Shown piece by piece: positions 5,920-7,429 of a DNA stretch of 7,429 nt. The stretch's first letter is position 1, and each line of letters begins with the position of its first letter. Under the pieces are notes generated by a model. The model did not search any database. It was not told the origin of the DNA and saw only the letters and a list, made by a program, of their open reading frames with translations. A program made the translations under genes and the position numbers. Origin of the DNA: Patescibacteria group bacterium (lineage in GTDB: Bacteria > Patescibacteriota > Minisyncoccia > Portnoybacterales > GWB1-42-6); assembly GCA_018826025.1 (NCBI GenBank), contig JAHKAK010000050.1, forward strand, positions 1 through 7,429, read 5' to 3'.

Positions 5920-5949
5920 TTTTCATTTTGATATTTGCATTTTACATTT
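5913..5949 (+). promoter_or_regulatory. AT-rich module abutting the trxB start, copy C
   Basis: A 37-base block starts with TTGTCATTTT and continues CATTTTGATATTTGC and ATTTTACATTT directly into the ATG at 5950. It is five bases shorter than copies A and B, mainly lacking the final TTAAT. No Shine-Dalgarno sequence is seen. Confidence 0.6.
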
Positions 5950-6864
5950 ATGTACGACCTTGTTATCATCGGTGCCGGTCCGGCCGGACTGGCGGCGGCG
6001 ATTTACGCCGCGCGCAAAAAAATTAAAACTTTAGTTTTAGCGGGCAACGCTGTTAGTCAAACCACGGAAGCGCACTTAGTGGAAAATTATCCGGGTATTC
6101 CATCTATTCCGGGCGGTGAACTGGCGGAAAAATTCAGGGAACACGCCCGGGGAATCGGCGTGGAAATTAAAGACAGCGTAGAAATCGCCAAAATAGAATC
6201 GTCCGACGGAAAATTTGAAGTTATCGCTACTGGTAGCAAGTTTTCCGCTAAAAGCTTAATAATAGCCACGGGTAAAAAATACCGCGAACTTCAAGTGCCG
6301 GGCGCCAAAGAATTTAAAGGCAAAGGCATAACTTATTGCGCCACTTGCGACGCGCCGCTGTTTAAAAATAAGATCGTGGCGGTGATTGGCGCGGGCGACT
6401 CGGGCCAAGACGCGGCTTGGCAATTGACCAAATACGCCTCAAAAATATATTTGCTAAATAAATATCCGGCCATGCGGGGCGACGATAGGCTGCTTCAAGA
6501 AGAATTAAAAAAACACCCGAAAATTGAAATTTATAATCAATGCGAGCCGATGGAAATTAAGGGAGAAAAATTTGTCCAAGCTCTAATTTTTAAACATAAT
6601 GGAGTCGGTGAAACCAAAGAAATTACCGTTGACGGAATTTTTGTTGAGATTGGCTCAGTGCCGGCTTCAAAATTTTTAACGGGTGTAGTAGACTTAAATG
6701 AGAAAGGGGAAATTATCATTAATCCCAAAACCAACGCGACTTCTTGCCCGGGAATTTTTGCCGCCGGCGATACCACGGATATTCCGCATAAACAAATAAT
6801 TATCGCGGCCGGCGAGGGAGCCAAAGCGGCGTTGTCGGTATACGAATATTTAAAGAATCGCTAA
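5950..6864 (+). CDS. trxB: Thioredoxin-reductase-like FAD/dithiol oxidoreductase
   Basis: The protein has 304 residues from the ATG at 5950; this start places MYDLVIIGAGPAG at the N-terminus as in the family, and the five residues upstream come from repeat sequence. The FAD-binding GAGPAG is at 8-13, the ATG motif at 107-109, the redox-active C130-A-T-C133-D pair in the middle, a second nucleotide-binding GAGDSG at 147-152, and the C-terminal FAD motif GIFAAGDTTD at 268-277. Length is normal for low-molecular-weight TrxB. The NADPH-phosphate motif HRRxxxRA after the second Rossmann fold is replaced by LNKYPAMRGD, so the electron donor may be NADH or another carrier and not NADPH (inference). 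A glutaredoxin-like gene follows 78 bases later, and the pair probably forms one dithiol relay. Confidence 0.92.
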   Translation: MYDLVIIGAGPAGLAAAIYAARKKIKTLVLAGNAVSQTTEAHLVENYPGIPSIPGGELAEKFREHARGIGVEIKDSVEIAKIESSDGKFEVIATGSKFSAKSLIIATGKKYRELQVPGAKEFKGKGITYCATCDAPLFKNKIVAVIGAGDSGQDAAWQLTKYASKIYLLNKYPAMRGDDRLLQEELKKHPKIEIYNQCEPMEIKGEKFVQALIFKHNGVGETKEITVDGIFVEIGSVPASKFLTGVVDLNEKGEIIINPKTNATSCPGIFAAGDTTDIPHKQIIIAAGEGAKAALSVYEYLKNR

Positions 6865-6885
6865 TTTGCACAAATCCAGCACAAA

Positions 6886-6942
6886 TTTCACTAATAAAAT
6901 TCGTGAGATTAGTGGTAAATTCGTGGATATTCGCGATAACAC
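6886..6942 (+). repeat. ATTCGTG-type spacer repeat between trxB and the glutaredoxin gene
   Basis: CACTAAT (6889-6895) pairs with ATTAGTG (6908-6914). ATTCGTG occurs at 6899 and 6919, and ATTCGCG at 6929, about 10-20 bases apart. It ends seven bases before the glutaredoxin ATG and has no Shine-Dalgarno sequence. It differs from the TTTACATTTT module used by the three genes upstream. With no U-run, the hairpin is not a clear terminator, so trxB and the next gene may be co-transcribed. Confidence 0.55.
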
Positions 6943-7176
6943 ATGATAAAAGTTTACAGCACCCCCGCTTGCGCTTATTGCGTCACCTTAAAAAAATTCC
7001 TGGATGAAAAAGGAATTAAGTACGAATCAATTGATGTTTCGCAAAGCGCCAAAGACCTCCAAGAAATGATTGATAAATCCGGCCAAATGGGCGTGCCGGT
7101 CGTTGAGATTGACGGGCAAATTATCGTTGGCTTCAATAAAAATAAAATCGTCGAGCTATTAAATATTAAAGATTAA
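6943..7176 (+). CDS. Small glutaredoxin-like protein (CxxC, YruB/NrdH-like)
   Basis: The protein has 77 residues and forms a complete minimal thioredoxin fold. It begins MIKVYSTPACAYC with the redox pair C10-A-Y-C13 at the start of helix 1, has the cis-Pro loop GVPVVEIDG (about 50-58), and ends with IIVGFNKNKIVELL. The VPVVEIDG...VGF pattern fits the short glutaredoxin-like family that includes the clostridial Cp9 protein, which works with a TrxB-like flavoprotein (Cp34); the gene order here is comparable. Such proteins reduce disulfides, for instance in ribonucleotide reductase when NrdH-like; the target here is unknown. It probably takes electrons from the flavoprotein encoded just upstream. 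No glutathione-specific features can be confirmed from the sequence. Confidence 0.88.
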   Translation: MIKVYSTPACAYCVTLKKFLDEKGIKYESIDVSQSAKDLQEMIDKSGQMGVPVVEIDGQIIVGFNKNKIVELLNIKD

Positions 7177-7181
7177 TATAG

Positions 7182-7428
7182 CTACAGAATACAGATAAGT
7201 ATAGGTATACAGATACATTCCCCCTCTTTTTAAAGAGGGGTTAGGCAGAGCTAAGCTCAGCTTTGGGAGATTTAGAGATTTGTCCCCCTTGTAAAGGGGG
7301 ATTAAGGGGATTAGAATTTTAACCTCCCTGCACCCTCCTTTACAAGGAGGGTAATAAATCCCTTCCCACCTCCCTTTAAAAAGGGAGGAATCGTATCTGT
7401 ATATCCGTAAATAATCTGTAGTCCGTAG
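7182..7428. repeat. Hairpin cluster bounded by imperfect terminal inverted repeats
   Basis: The left arm (7182-7216, CTACAGAATACAG...ATACAGATAC) and the reverse complement of the right arm (7393-7428, CTACGGACTACAG...ATACAGATAC) match over about 35 bases with one gap. Between them are four pyrimidine/purine hairpins: 7221-7240 (CCCCTCTTT), 7284-7300 (CCCCCTT), 7332-7352 (ACCCTCCTT) and 7369-7388 (CCTCCCTTT). No gene is present. The right arm ends one base from the window edge, so target-site duplications cannot be checked. The first hairpin may double as a terminator after the glutaredoxin gene. Confidence 0.7.
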
Positions 7429-7429
7429 A

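Noticed and set aside
7182..7428. Insertion sequence with transposase
   Set aside because: No open frame inside; only ends and hairpins are present, so at most a non-autonomous element.

Overview
The window looks like part of a chromosome from a small-genome bacterium of the Candidate Phyla Radiation (Patescibacteria, probably Parcubacteria-like). This placement is inferred. It rests on large secreted proteins with Pro-Thr linkers and the 'KxWI...F...G..W..I' repeat common in that group, on start codons without Shine-Dalgarno sequences, and on intergenic spacers built almost wholly from AT-rich 'TTTACATTTT' blocks and GC-rich hairpin repeats. All genes use the standard code, end in TAA and lie on the + strand.

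Layout: (1) 2-2458, the 3' part of a large surface protein gene that enters from the left: end of an Ig-like domain, a beta-propeller-like region, two 60-residue Cys-containing repeats separated by Pro-Thr linkers, and five C-terminal repeats. (2) 2459-2682, a spacer of palindromic and hairpin repeats. (3) 2683-3978, the large subunit of a group 3b-type [NiFe] hydrogenase that ends exactly at the DPCxxCxxH motif. (4) 4070-5167, a second secreted protein sharing the Ig-like domain with the first. (5) 5168-5562, a terminator followed by a composite repeat. (6) 5563-5802, a 79-residue HypA-like nickel protein without the zinc finger. (7) 5803-5949, another composite repeat. (8) 5950-6864, a thioredoxin-reductase-like flavoprotein. 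(9) 6943-7176, a small glutaredoxin-like protein. (10) 7182-7428, a hairpin cluster bounded by inverted repeats.

Together, the hydrogenase subunit and HypA-like protein suggest nickel-dependent H2 metabolism. The flavoprotein and glutaredoxin suggest a dithiol electron relay. No small (FeS), flavin or other hydrogenase subunits and no other maturation genes are visible, so the enzyme's partners must lie elsewhere or be absent.

The most notable points are three. The HypA-like protein appears to have lost precisely its zinc-binding loop. The hydrogenase large subunit has no cleavable C-terminal tail. The spacers have a recurring plan: a structured core, with a near-identical AT-rich module running straight into the ATG of hydA, the hypA-like gene and trxB.
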